Shown: positions 43,610 to 52,013 of the stretch, in pieces
How the letters are laid out: every line of letters begins with the position of its first letter
How positions within the stretch are numbered: position 1 is the first letter of the stretch
Source of the DNA: Acidobacteria bacterium Mor1
Lineage (GTDB): Bacteria; Acidobacteriota; Polarisedimenticolia; Polarisedimenticolales; Polarisedimenticolaceae
Length of the DNA: 64,000 nucleotides
NCBI GenBank assembly: GCA_001664505.1
Contig: CP011806.1
Span: 5,082,830 to 5,146,829, forward strand
Reading direction: 5' to 3'
Program-made: the position numbers and the translations under genes
Notes under the pieces: model-generated
What the model was told of the DNA's origin: nothing
What the model saw: only the letters and a program-made list of their open reading frames with translations
Database searches by the model: none

Positions 43610-44897
43610 TCTCGAGATAGCGCTCGATCGCCTCGCCGGCCAGGGCGTCCGCCCGGGCCTTGACCACCATCGCACCCCGGGATTCCAGTTCTCTCACGGT
43701 TCGGCGGGAGTCGGTCCAGAGTTCGTCGGCGGCTACCCGGCGATAGACCGCCTCGGGATTCTCTAGCGGCAGGTCCCGCTCCGCCTCCAGATCCGCGTCG
43801 GCCAGGGTCACGACCAGACCCAGGTGGCGGGGAGCCAGGGAGCCTACGTGCTGCACCACCGACCGTGCGCTGCGGGGCTCGGCCATCTCGGTGAACAGCA
43901 CCACCAGGGTCCGGCGGGGGTAGCGCCGCAATACCGTTTGCAACGATCGGCCCAGATCCGGCTCTTCGAGGGTCGGCTGTACGTCGGCCATCATCTCGGA
44001 CATGCGCTTGAGGTGGCCCGAGCCGCGGCCGGGCAGCAGATGCCCCTGGATGTCCCGGCCGAAGAAGGCCATGCCCGCCACATCTCCCATGGCCAGCACC
44101 ACCCGGGCCATGCGCCCGGCAGCCTGGATTGCCCAGTCGAAGCGCAGCCGGTCGTCGATCCGCGAGGTCATCAGGCGTCCGGCGTCGATCAACAACAGCA
44201 CCCGCTGGTTGCGTTCGACCCGGTAGTCCCGAACGGTCAGGCGCCCGCGATGGGCGAAGGCCTTCCAGTCCATCGAGCGCATGTCGTCGCCGGGCACGTA
44301 GTCCCGCAGCTGGTGAAACTCGCGACCCTCGCCGACAAGGGGGCTGCGGCGGGCGCCGAGGTGCCAGGTCGAGGGCACTACCAGGGATGCTTCCCGGCCG
44401 GAAAGGGATACCAGGTCCGGGAATACACGGGCCTGGTCCTCGAGCTCGATGATCCGCTGCCGGTGAATCAGGCCCAGCCGGCCGATGGAGCGCACCGAGA
44501 GCGGGCCGAAGGCCTGGACTCCCCGTTCCCGGGGGACGACCCGATAGTCGATGCGGGTGCGCTCCTGAGGCCCGAAGCGCACGTTGATGTGTTCTTCGGG
44601 ACGGTCGAAGGTCGGGGGCGGCAGGTCGCGCAGCACCAGCCGGGCCGAGCGGGCGCCGTTCCAGGCCAGGTCGAGTCCGAGGAGCGTCGGCCGTCCCTGT
44701 ACCCAGCGGGCCGGCGCCACCCGGGCGGCGGCGAGCTGTTTCGGGCTCGGCGAGGTGTAGAGGTCGAAGGCCACCGCGGCCAGCAGCACGAGGTTCCAGC
44801 CGAGGCCGGCGTAGAGCCCCTCCCGCCCGAACAGGCCGAGCAACAGCAGGGGCACACCCAGAGCCGCCAACAGCCCCAGTCGCGGGGTCGGGATCAA
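43587..44897 (-). CDS. DUF58 protein (VWA-like)
   Basis: A 436-residue protein with one or two N-terminal helices and a cytoplasmic C-terminal half. The DUF58 core is GEGREFHQLRDYVPGDDMRS, then MDWKAFAHRGRLTVRDYRVE and a VWA-like VLLLIDAGRLMTS, where the Ser/Thr of a MIDAS motif (DxSxS) is not fully conserved (DAGRL). DUF58 proteins are partners of MoxR ATPases. Start: TTG at 44897 in a TTGA overlap with the MoxR stop; the ribosome site is distant (GGAGAG, about 12 bases). No other start fits better. Confidence 0.9.
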   Translation of the reverse strand: MIPTPRLGLLAALGVPLLLLGLFGREGLYAGLGWNLVLLAAVAFDLYTSPSPKQLAAARVAPARWVQGRPTLLGLDLAWNGARSARLVLRDLPPPTFDRPEEHINVRFGPQERTRIDYRVVPRERGVQAFGPLSVRSIGRLGLIHRQRIIELEDQARVFPDLVSLSGREASLVVPSTWHLGARRSPLVGEGREFHQLRDYVPGDDMRSMDWKAFAHRGRLTVRDYRVERNQRVLLLIDAGRLMTSRIDDRLRFDWAIQAAGRMARVVLAMGDVAGMAFFGRDIQGHLLPGRGSGHLKRMSEMMADVQPTLEEPDLGRSLQTVLRRYPRRTLVVLFTEMAEPRSARSVVQHVGSLAPRHLGLVVTLADADLEAERDLPLENPEAVYRRVAADELWTDSRRTVRELESRGAMVVKARADALAGEAIERYLEIKRRGRL

Positions 44898-45889
44898 GGC
44901 GCGGGGCTCTCCGGCGAGCCCGCGGGCATCTCACCCCGGGGCAACTCGACGTTCTCCAGCAGCTCGGCCACGACGCGGTCCGGCCCGATGCCCTCGATCT
45001 CCGATTCTGGGCGCAGGATCAGGCGGTGGCGCAGCACCGGCGGGGCCACGGTCTTGACGTCGTCGGGAACCACGAACTCTCGCCCCTCGCAGGCGGCGGC
45101 GACCTTGGTGGCGAACAGCAGCAGGACGGCGGCGCGACTGCTGGCGCCGACCTGCACCCGGTTGTGCTCCCGGCTCGCGCGAATCAGGTTGCCGATGTAG
45201 CGCCGCACCGATTCGTCCACGTGAACCGTCGCCGCCTGCTCCCGCAGTTCGAGCAGGGTGCGGTCCTCCAGTACCGGCGTCAGGTCGCCGGCCGCGGCGG
45301 GGGCCAGCTCCAGACGGCCGGAGTGGGCGTCGAGAATCGCCAGTTCGGCGTCGGCGTCGGGGTAGTCCAGCAGCACCTTCATCAGGAAGCGGTCGAGCTG
45401 GGCCTCGGGCAGGGGATAGGTGCCCTCGTACTCGATCGGGTTCTGAGTCGCCACCACGAAGAACGGTTCGGGCAGCGTATGGGTCTTGCCGTCGAGAGTG
45501 ACCTGCCGTTCCTGCATCGCCTCGAGCAGGGCGGCCTGGGTCTTCGGCGGCGTACGGTTGATCTCGTCGGCCAGCAGGATCTGGGTGAAGATCGGCCCGG
45601 GCAGGAAGTCGAAGGTTCCGGTCTGGGGCCGGAAGATCGAGGTGCCGGCCACATCGGCGGGCATCAGATCCGGGGTGAACTGGATGCGCCTGAAGTCGGC
45701 GCGCACAAGCTGCGCCAGGGTACGCACCAGCAACGTCTTACCCAGCCCCGGAGGGCCTTCCAGCAACACGTGGCCGCCGGCGATCAGCGAGATCACGAGC
45801 TGACGGATCGTGGCCGGTTGACCCAGCACCACCTGCGACAGGCGCTCGCTGAGCGTCGCTACCGAATCACGAAGCGCTTCCATCCCCAC
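44894..45889 (-). CDS. MoxR-family AAA+ ATPase
   Basis: A 331-residue AAA+ chaperone-like ATPase. Walker A GGHVLLEGPPGLGKTLL, Walker B ILLADEINRTPPKTQ, sensor-1 VATQNPIEYEGTYPL and the Arg finger EAQLDRFLMKV are all present. MoxR proteins are thought to help activate or assemble partner enzymes, acting with VWA/DUF58 proteins. Start: GTG at 45889, six bases after GGAGG; an ATG two codons on is possible. It overlaps the preceding DUF4350 gene by 23 bases. It is the centre of the minus-strand arm of the cluster. Confidence 0.94.
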   Translation of the reverse strand: MGMEALRDSVATLSERLSQVVLGQPATIRQLVISLIAGGHVLLEGPPGLGKTLLVRTLAQLVRADFRRIQFTPDLMPADVAGTSIFRPQTGTFDFLPGPIFTQILLADEINRTPPKTQAALLEAMQERQVTLDGKTHTLPEPFFVVATQNPIEYEGTYPLPEAQLDRFLMKVLLDYPDADAELAILDAHSGRLELAPAAAGDLTPVLEDRTLLELREQAATVHVDESVRRYIGNLIRASREHNRVQVGASSRAAVLLLFATKVAAACEGREFVVPDDVKTVAPPVLRHRLILRPESEIEGIGPDRVVAELLENVELPRGEMPAGSPESPAP

Positions 45890-47072
45890 GCAACACCTCC
45901 TGCTCGAGCCGCTCGGCGGCCCGGGCTCTCTCGAGCATATCTCGTTCACTGATCTTCGAACGGGACAGTGCGCCCCCCAGGGTCAGCAGCCGTTCGATCT
46001 CGCCTGTCGGTCTGTCCAGTCGTTCGGCGGCCCGTTCGGCGAGCTGCCGGTCGTTGAGTCCGCCCTCGATGTGAAGTCTGTCCTGGAAGGTGCGGCGCAA
46101 GCGCGCCGCGATCGCTCCCAGCATCGGGCCCGCGAAGCGGGCGCGGCGATAGAGCGACGCCATCGAATGCACGTACTCGAGGCTCGAGCGGCGCAAGGTC
46201 GCCGGTGCCGGCCAGGGCGGCCCGAAGCGGACTCCGCGGGCAACGCCGTAGAGCAGGATCGCGAGTACCCCCTGGATGAACGCCCAGAGCAGAGCCGAGC
46301 GCTGCAGTTCGCCGATACGGGCGGCCATGCCGCCGAAGCCGTGGTGGAACTCGTCGAACAGCACCGGTCCATCGCCGCGCAGGTCTTCGATCAACCGGTA
46401 GGCGAAGCGCAGATTGTCTCCGCGGGAGATCCGGTCGTTGGCGATCAACGGGCCCATCACTCTCACGACCCGCCCCTCCCCCAGGGGAGCCTCCGCCGCC
46501 ACGATCTTGCCGTCCAGGCCCACCGCCAACGGAATGCCACGCATTCCCGCTTCGAAGAAGGCGTCCTTGTTGAGGATCAGGGTCTCGAGATCTTCCCCTG
46601 CGGGATAGGCTGCGGTGCCCCGGGCCGGTTGGGTGTCGGGGCGTCCCGGCATGAAGGTGCGGAAATCGACATCGGTCGCCGGAGACAGCGCCGGCAGGCC
46701 GACCTCCTGGAACAGGTCGTCGAGCTTGCTCGAGCCCTCGATGATCGAGGCATCGTCGAAGACCAGGAGCGCGCCTCCCTGTTCGAGGTAGCGGCGCATC
46801 GCTTCCATTTCCTTGGAATCGATGCCCCGGCGGAACGGGGTCGAGAGCAGCACGACCCCCGAAGGCTCCTCGAGTTGCTGCCAGGGCCGCTTCCAGATCT
46901 CGTGGGGCACCTCCAACTCCTCGAGCCACATGCGGAAGGCCTTGGAGCCTTCGGGTTCCGGCGCGTAGCTGCTGGGGAAACGTGCCCGGGATCCTCCGCT
47001 CTGGCTGCCGAAGAGAGCTACCACTACCAGTCCCAGCAGGGCCACGAGGATCACGCCGCGAAACTGCTTCAT
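45867..47072 (-). CDS. DUF4350-domain membrane protein
   Basis: A 401-residue protein: one N-terminal helix (VILVALLGLVVVALFGSQSG), a GATase-like DUF4350 domain (about 35-255: SGVVLLSTPFRRGIDSKEME, YLEQGGALLVFDDASIIEG, DGPVLFDEFHHGFGG), a second helix (ALLWAFIQGVLAILLYGVAR) and a cytoplasmic tail. In other MoxR clusters, DUF4350 and DUF4129 proteins sit together and are thought to bind or be remodelled by MoxR. No catalytic triad for GATase activity is obvious. Start: ATG at 47072 overlapping the DUF4129 stop (ATGA). Confidence 0.85.
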   Translation of the reverse strand: MKQFRGVILVALLGLVVVALFGSQSGGSRARFPSSYAPEPEGSKAFRMWLEELEVPHEIWKRPWQQLEEPSGVVLLSTPFRRGIDSKEMEAMRRYLEQGGALLVFDDASIIEGSSKLDDLFQEVGLPALSPATDVDFRTFMPGRPDTQPARGTAAYPAGEDLETLILNKDAFFEAGMRGIPLAVGLDGKIVAAEAPLGEGRVVRVMGPLIANDRISRGDNLRFAYRLIEDLRGDGPVLFDEFHHGFGGMAARIGELQRSALLWAFIQGVLAILLYGVARGVRFGPPWPAPATLRRSSLEYVHSMASLYRRARFAGPMLGAIAARLRRTFQDRLHIEGGLNDRQLAERAAERLDRPTGEIERLLTLGGALSRSKISERDMLERARAAERLEQEVLRGDGSAS

Positions 47073-48034
47073 CGCGACTCCTCCTCGGGCAGGACGATCG
47101 AGGTCCCCAGGTCCAGCGCCCGGCCGGTCAGCTCCCGGGTCGCGCCTTCGCCCGAGTAGACGAAGCGTTCGTGAATCGAGACCAGCTCGGTCAAGGCGGC
47201 CCGCAGGTCCGGCGCGGCGCCGTCCCGCAGTTCCCGCAGGCTCTCCCGGTCGGTCAGTCCCGGCTCTCGAGGCAACAGGCCACGGCTCTTGAGCGCGCCG
47301 ATCGCGGCCCGTTCCACCAGTCGCAGCGCCTCGATCAACCGCCCGGCGGTGAGTTCGCCGCGGGCGGCCTCGAGCATGGCCTGAGGCGTCGCGTCCAGAG
47401 CCAACGTCTGATGGTGCCCTTCCCGGTACGGGAGCTGTTGTATCGGCGCCGGATCCAGGCGCATCAGCCAGCGCAGGAGGACGAAGGCGGCCACCACGAC
47501 GAAGATGGAGAGGGCAAGCAGCAGCAGAACCGTCACGGTTCCGCCGCCGAACAGGCTGAACACCCTTCCGATCAACCCGCCGATCCACTCCATGAGCCGG
47601 CGCGAGAGCCGCTCCATGGTGCCGACGCCTTCGGGTTCGTCCACGAACTGGGGATCGTCGAGAATGCGGGCCAACCTGCCGGTGCTCCCCTCGGGAAGCT
47701 CCCGCCCGGCGCCGCGGCCGGCCTGGGCGTAACGTTCGATGCGGCGTTGGGCCCGGCGCAGCGCGGCGTCCGGGGTTTCGTCGGTACGCCGGTCGGTCAG
47801 CGAGGCGGCTACCGGCTCATCGACGCCGGCGTCCTCCAGTCGCCGGGTCAACTCCTGTTGAAGGCTGTCCGCGTCGACGACTTCGCCCGAGCCTTCGAGT
47901 TCTTCAGCGAGCCAGTCCGCGACCGCCGACAGTTCTTCCGGTGTTCCGGCGGCTGCGGGGAGGGCGACGGTCCCGAGGGTCGCGATCAGCAGGACGACCG
48001 CTGCGAGCCGGACGGTGGTCTGCCGCGAACTCAC
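47069..48034 (-). CDS. DUF4129-domain membrane protein
   Basis: A 321-residue protein with a signal/anchor (VRLAAVVLLIATLGTVALPA), a roughly 110-residue extracytoplasmic part, a central transmembrane helix (VTVLLLLALSIFVVVAAFVL) and a cytoplasmic C-terminal DUF4129 domain (EAARGELTAGRLIEALRLVE, LKSRGLLPREPGLTDRESLR). DUF4129 is also the C-terminal part of many transglutaminase-domain membrane proteins in MoxR clusters; here the transglutaminase part is absent. Start: GTG at 48034 overlapping the upstream stop (GTGA). Confidence 0.85.
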   Translation of the reverse strand: MSSRQTTVRLAAVVLLIATLGTVALPAAAGTPEELSAVADWLAEELEGSGEVVDADSLQQELTRRLEDAGVDEPVAASLTDRRTDETPDAALRRAQRRIERYAQAGRGAGRELPEGSTGRLARILDDPQFVDEPEGVGTMERLSRRLMEWIGGLIGRVFSLFGGGTVTVLLLLALSIFVVVAAFVLLRWLMRLDPAPIQQLPYREGHHQTLALDATPQAMLEAARGELTAGRLIEALRLVERAAIGALKSRGLLPREPGLTDRESLRELRDGAAPDLRAALTELVSIHERFVYSGEGATRELTGRALDLGTSIVLPEEESR

Positions 48035-48915
48035 GGAGTCTCCTGGGCCAGCTCCCGTGCCCCGAGTTCCAGGTCCAACGCTTCGTGGCGGACTCGGATG
48101 TCGTAGTAGAAGAGGCCCCAGACCAGGATTCCCACCGGCATGAAGACGCCTGTGAGCATCTGGCCCAGCAACTGCAGCGGCAACACGATGTAGAGCGGCA
48201 TGAATTGCGGGCCGAACGCCGTGTTGAGCAGCTCGCCACCGTCTCTGAGCCAGATCATCTGGACGATGGCCAGGGGCAGGCTGGCGAACATGTAGAGCGC
48301 GTAGACCACGATGCCCGTCCCGAACATGAGCGCAATGGCCCGCAGCCAGTTGCGGTCTCCCGCTCCCTGACGGCCGCCCCGTTCGATCTGCATCTGGTAG
48401 GAGCGTTGGAGCGCCCCGATCGGTCCCCGTCCCTCGAAGTAGACCGCCGGCACGGCGAGGATCAGGACGACCATGGGCACGAAGGCCCCGACGAAGAAAC
48501 ACATGCAAAAGGGCAGGGTAACCAGCAGCTGGAGCAGCGCGGTGGCGATCACCGGCCCGATCCGGGGCAGCGATTTCCGCAGCGCCTCCCCGGTCGAGAT
48601 GTTCCGTCCCTTGAGCAGCTCGTCCAGCGTCGCCAGGATCGGCATGCTGAACACGGCATAGAGGACGGCGAGCAGCAGCGACGACCCGAAGAAGCCCCCG
48701 TAGAGGAGAAGCAGGAAGGTCCCGGGGTTGGCGTCGGCATTGCCGACCTGGCCGAGGGCCAGCTGCTGAGCCAACTGGCTGCCCCACTGGGCAGTGCCCA
48801 GTGCGACGCCCAGGACGGCAAACACCGGGAATCGCTCCCGATAGACCAGGAACGCGAGATCCAGCAGCTCGCCGATGCCTCGGGGCCGGAGCTCGAATCC
48901 TGAAGCGGGGGTCAT
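48031..48915 (-). CDS. Polytopic membrane protein of the MoxR cluster
   Basis: A 294-residue protein with about six helices and the start LRPRGIGELLDLAFLVYRER, the pattern of membrane proteins related to the N-terminal domain of membrane GDPDs (often called DUF7544/YciC-like). Function unknown. It is first in the minus-strand arm; its stop overlaps the DUF4129 start. ATG at 48915 lacks a strong ribosome site. The 294 bases upstream hold no gene. Confidence 0.7.
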   Translation of the reverse strand: MTPASGFELRPRGIGELLDLAFLVYRERFPVFAVLGVALGTAQWGSQLAQQLALGQVGNADANPGTFLLLLYGGFFGSSLLLAVLYAVFSMPILATLDELLKGRNISTGEALRKSLPRIGPVIATALLQLLVTLPFCMCFFVGAFVPMVVLILAVPAVYFEGRGPIGALQRSYQMQIERGGRQGAGDRNWLRAIALMFGTGIVVYALYMFASLPLAIVQMIWLRDGGELLNTAFGPQFMPLYIVLPLQLLGQMLTGVFMPVGILVWGLFYYDIRVRHEALDLELGARELAQETP

Positions 48916-49129
48916 GACTGGGAATTCGCCTTCCGGTGCGCCGGTTATCGGTTCGTGGACTCCGCGGAGTCTATCGCCGGGCCCCGCGGCGGGTCAACGG
49001 CGCGGATGGGCGGCGGGTCGAGCCCGTAAAGTTCGTACAGGTCCGTCAACTCCCGGTTGCCGGGCGGTGTCCTGTGGGGTATCTCTTCATCATCGTGAGC
49101 ACGCAATCCCATCGCTGGTGCCCCTGTAC

Positions 49130-49148
49130 TTATCCGCTCCGCGGATAA
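49130..49148 (+). promoter_or_regulatory. Perfect palindrome upstream of the hydroxylase gene
   Basis: TTATCCGC and GCGGATAA are 8-base perfect arms separated by TCC, 61 bases before the phenylalanine hydroxylase ATG. Symmetry and place suggest an operator or a small hairpin in the leader. The rest of the 48916-49209 gap shows no gene. Confidence 0.45.
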
Positions 49149-49209
49149 ATCCCTCTTCCCGTCAGTCTGTTCGTTCGTCGGCGGGTCTTCCGCCCTGAAG
49201 GATATTTCG

Positions 49210-50073
49210 ATGGAACAAGACAACCTTCTCCGAGATCAGGATCTGGCCTGCGGGCCGGCCGGCCAGGATCACGTCGTCCTCGACCCGAAACACCCGGGAA
49301 TCAACGACGGCTTCTACGTCCGTCGCCGTGAAATGATCTATCGGTTGTCTCGGGACGGCCGGATTTCAGAATCGGAAGTCCCTCGCATCGGCTACACCGA
49401 AAACGACGACTCGGTCTGGCGCTACGTCTGCCGCAAGCTGCAGGAAGTCCACGAGCGCAACGCCTGCGACATCTTCCTCGAGGGCAAGAAGGCGCTGGGC
49501 TTCGAAGAGGGCGCGATGCCCGAGCTGCACGACCTGAGCGAAGGCACCTACGCCCGCTCCGGGTTCCGGCTGATCCCGGCCGAAGGGATGCTCTCCTCCA
49601 AGGACTTCTTCCGCTACCTGTCGCGCAACCGGATGCCGTGCACCCAGTACCTGCGGCATCACTCGAAGCCCGAGTACACCCCCGAGCCCGACGCGGTCCA
49701 CGACGTGATGGGGCACGTGCCGCTGCTGGTCGACCGCAACTACGCCGAGATCGTGCGCATGATCGGTGAAGCCGGCGCCCGGGCCGAAGGGGAGAACCTG
49801 ATCAAGTTGACCCGCTTCTACTGGTTCACCATCGAGTTCGGTTTGATCCGTCAGGCCGGCGCGCTCAAGGTGTTCGGCGCGGGTTTGCTCTCTTCGTTCG
49901 GTGAGATGACCTACTGCTACTCCGACGACGTCGATCGCCGCCCGCTGGATATCGACGACGTGGTCGAGACCGACTACGACCCGACGATCATGCAGCCGAC
50001 GCTGTTCGTGATCGAGTCGATGGAGCAGCTGCGCGAGGCCACCATCGAGCTGGCGCGCCGCTACGGAAGCTGA
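49210..50073 (+). CDS. phhA: Phenylalanine 4-hydroxylase (aromatic amino acid hydroxylase)
   Basis: A 287-residue iron- and tetrahydropterin-dependent monooxygenase that turns phenylalanine into tyrosine. The iron site is HDVMGHVPLL (His164, His169) with Glu209 in FYWFTIEFGL; GFRLIPAEGMLSSKDFFRYL and GLLSSFGEMTYCYS are further family hallmarks. Length fits the bacterial single-domain enzymes. Regulation by an N-terminal ACT domain is absent. Tyrosine or tryptophan hydroxylation cannot be excluded, but bacterial members are usually Phe-specific. ATG at 49210 follows AAGGA. No pterin recycling gene lies nearby. Confidence 0.92.
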   Translation: MEQDNLLRDQDLACGPAGQDHVVLDPKHPGINDGFYVRRREMIYRLSRDGRISESEVPRIGYTENDDSVWRYVCRKLQEVHERNACDIFLEGKKALGFEEGAMPELHDLSEGTYARSGFRLIPAEGMLSSKDFFRYLSRNRMPCTQYLRHHSKPEYTPEPDAVHDVMGHVPLLVDRNYAEIVRMIGEAGARAEGENLIKLTRFYWFTIEFGLIRQAGALKVFGAGLLSSFGEMTYCYSDDVDRRPLDIDDVVETDYDPTIMQPTLFVIESMEQLREATIELARRYGS

Positions 50074-50148
50074 ACCTCGGGATGGCGGCGTGGAAAAACG
50101 CCGCCGTTTCAACCGACCTGGCCAGGTGCCTTTCGGCGTCGACTTTCC

Positions 50149-50177
50149 TTGAGTCCGGTGCGTCCTGGACGTACAAT
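50149..50177 (+). promoter_or_regulatory. Promoter of the small transcription unit
   Basis: TTGAGT (50149-50154), a 17-base spacer, then TACAAT (50172-50177). This is one of the better sigma-70-type matches in the window; transcription would begin near 50184. Confidence 0.7.
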
Positions 50178-50204
50178 ATGGGCGAGTAGACAAAGGAGAA
50201 GTTG

Positions 50205-50288
50205 ATGGAAACTCCACCGGACAATTCGGCGCCCTCGATGGCCCGAACGGTCGTCGAGGGAGTCACTCGGGGCGCTCGGCAGCGGTAA
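50205..50288 (+). CDS. 27-residue peptide or leader of a small RNA
   Basis: An ATG at 50205 follows AAAGGAGA by six or seven bases. The ORF reads METPPDNSAPSMARTV then VEGVTRGARQR and stops at TAA (50286-50288). It has no membrane helix and a basic C-terminus. It lies within a unit bounded by its own promoter (50149-50177) and an intrinsic terminator (50364-50387), with a predicted transcript of about 200 nt. Two readings are possible: a small protein, or a small RNA on which the ORF is chance. The neighbours are the hydroxylase (upstream, same strand) and the HupE-like gene (opposite strand), so it is not an attenuator leader. Confidence 0.5.
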   Translation: METPPDNSAPSMARTVVEGVTRGARQR

Positions 50289-50363
50289 CACTGCGCCACG
50301 CGATCGACTTCGATCCGGCACAGGCTTCCTGGCCACACGGGCCGCTCGCCGACGCCGACAAGA

Positions 50364-50387
50364 CGGGGAGGTTCGCCTCCCCGTTTT
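50364..50387 (+). terminator. Intrinsic terminator of the small transcription unit
   Basis: CGGGGAGG (50364-50371), the stable tetraloop TTCG, and CCTCCCCG (50376-50383) form a perfect 8-bp stem followed by TTTT (50384-50387). Confidence 0.85.
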
Positions 50388-50417
50388 CACGTTCAGGGGC
50401 CCGTTGCTGTTCCGCGC

Positions 50418-51557
50418 CTAGACCCCCAGCGCCCGGGAAACGGTCCAGTAGAGCGCGATCCCGGCGATCACGATCGAGACCGGCACCACGACCCATTTGC
50501 GGTAGCTCGGGTTCTTCCGGAACCAGCCGACCAGGAGCAGCGCCAGGGCGACCACGGCGATCTGCCCCAGTTCCACGCCGACGTTGAAGCCGATCAACGC
50601 CACCGCCAACTCTCCTTCAGGCAGTCCGAGTTCCTGCAGCACCCCGGCGAAGCCCAGGCCGTGGAGCAGGCCGAAGGCGAACACCAGCGCCGTTCGATGA
50701 GGGCGCAACTCCTCGGTGAACAGGTTCTCCAGGGCGACGTAGACGATCGACGCGGCGATCAGGGTCTCGACCAGTCGCGACGGTAGCTCGACCACCCCCA
50801 GGGTGGCCAGCGCCAGGGTCGCGGTGTGGGCCAGGGTGAACGCGGTGATCTGCCAGAGCAGCGGCTTCAGCTCCCGGCTCAGCAGGAACAGGCCGAGGAC
50901 GAACAGGATGTGATCGAGCCCCTTGGGCAGGATGTGTTCGAAACCCAGCTGCAGGTAGCGGGTCGCGACGGTCCAGGTCGACGGCGGCGGGGCGCGGTGC
51001 TCGGCCAACGAGAAGGGGGCGCTGTCGCCGCCGGGTACCAGCACCTCCCGGTAGACGTCCTCCCCCTGGTCGTTGCGAATGGTCAGGTGCACCGCGTTGA
51101 ACGATCGGGAGGCGCCGAAGGTCAGCACTTCGGAATCGGCCGCGAACGCTCCCTCGAAGCGGGCGATGATGCCGAAGACCGTCGGGATCTCCGCCTCGTC
51201 CGCCTCGGGGGTGCCGTACTGGGGGAAGGAGATGTCGGGGCGTTGTTTGGTGCCGTCGAGGCGAAGACGGACCCGGCGGCTCAGGGTCTCGGCCGCCCGG
51301 TCCGAGAGCACCGCCCGTTCTGCCGGGGAGAGCGCCCGCAGCTCTCCTGCGAGCTCGGCGTCGTCGGTCTCGGGGGAGACCCCCAGCGCCAGGGCATCGA
51401 CGTCCAGCTTGAGCTCGAGGCGATACCCCTCGGGAAGGAGGTCCAGGGTGGCCTCGGTGACGGTGAAAGAGTGGGCCTGAGCCGGAACGGCCATGGCCAG
51501 GAGGCCCAGAAGGCCCAGAAGCGTCCAGATCCTCCGGGGGATCCGCCGGATTTCCAT
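50418..51557 (-). CDS. HupE/UreJ-like membrane protein with extracytoplasmic N-terminal domain
   Basis: A 379-residue protein. Signal peptide (TLLGLLGLLAMAVPAQAHS), an extracytoplasmic domain of about 150 residues, then six helices with the HupE/UreJ-2 pattern (GFEHILPKGLDHILFVLGLF, ITAFTLAHTATLALAT, FAFGLLHGLGFAGVLQELGL). Smaller relatives move nickel or accompany hydrogenases and ureases; His and Asp in the helices could bind metal. No hydrogenase or urease genes are nearby, so the substrate is unknown. The long N-terminal domain is a feature of this branch. ATG at 51557 follows AGAGGAA. Confidence 0.85.
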   Translation of the reverse strand: MEIRRIPRRIWTLLGLLGLLAMAVPAQAHSFTVTEATLDLLPEGYRLELKLDVDALALGVSPETDDAELAGELRALSPAERAVLSDRAAETLSRRVRLRLDGTKQRPDISFPQYGTPEADEAEIPTVFGIIARFEGAFAADSEVLTFGASRSFNAVHLTIRNDQGEDVYREVLVPGGDSAPFSLAEHRAPPPSTWTVATRYLQLGFEHILPKGLDHILFVLGLFLLSRELKPLLWQITAFTLAHTATLALATLGVVELPSRLVETLIAASIVYVALENLFTEELRPHRTALVFAFGLLHGLGFAGVLQELGLPEGELAVALIGFNVGVELGQIAVVALALLLVGWFRKNPSYRKWVVVPVSIVIAGIALYWTVSRALGV

Positions 51558-51668
51558 TTCGTTCCTCTGCGATTGACGGAAGTCCCCCCGGGCCTAGATT
51601 GATTCCCAGAGGCGACAGCACGTTTTGGCTGTTTGCAGATCCATAGCTTAACGAATTTGAGGCCCGGC

Positions 51669-51992
51669 ATGGAAACTCCCGATCAGGTAATCGAGAAGCT
51701 CGAGATCATGGGTGAGGACGAGGTGCGGCAGCGCCTGTCCCAGGGCCACTTCCATTCGAGGAAGATCCCGCTGGTCACCGGCTGGCTCCAGCGCAAGGAG
51801 CAGGGCCGCGCCGAGCAGCAGGCGGTGGTCGCGCGCCAGAAGGCCAAGGTCGAGGAAAAGCGCCACGAGCAGATCAAGGATGCTCTCGATCTCGCCCAGG
51901 CCGCCCAGAAGCAGGCCAAGTTGGCCACCGGTGTCGCCGGCGGCAGCGTGCTGCTGGCGATCGTCGCGATCGTGCTCGCCGCCGTACTCTAG
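51669..51992 (+). CDS. Small coiled-coil membrane protein, unknown function
   Basis: A 107-residue protein. Residues 1-30 are acidic (METPDQVIEKLEIMGEDEVR), 40-80 are highly charged and Gln/Lys/Glu-rich (a probable coiled coil), and a C-terminal helix (TGVAGGSVLLAIVAIVLAAV) would anchor it in the membrane with most of the protein in the cytoplasm. I recognise no family. ATG at 51669 after GAGG; an in-frame start at 51633 has no site. It converges with the metallopeptidase gene. Confidence 0.7.
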   Translation: METPDQVIEKLEIMGEDEVRQRLSQGHFHSRKIPLVTGWLQRKEQGRAEQQAVVARQKAKVEEKRHEQIKDALDLAQAAQKQAKLATGVAGGSVLLAIVAIVLAAVL

Positions 51993-52013
51993 TCCTCGAT
52001 TCGGCCCACTGCC

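Noticed and set aside
50260-50340. Possible tRNA in the small transcription unit (TTCGATC-like T-loop)
   Set aside because: The flanking bases do not form a T-stem, and no acceptor or anticodon stem could be drawn.
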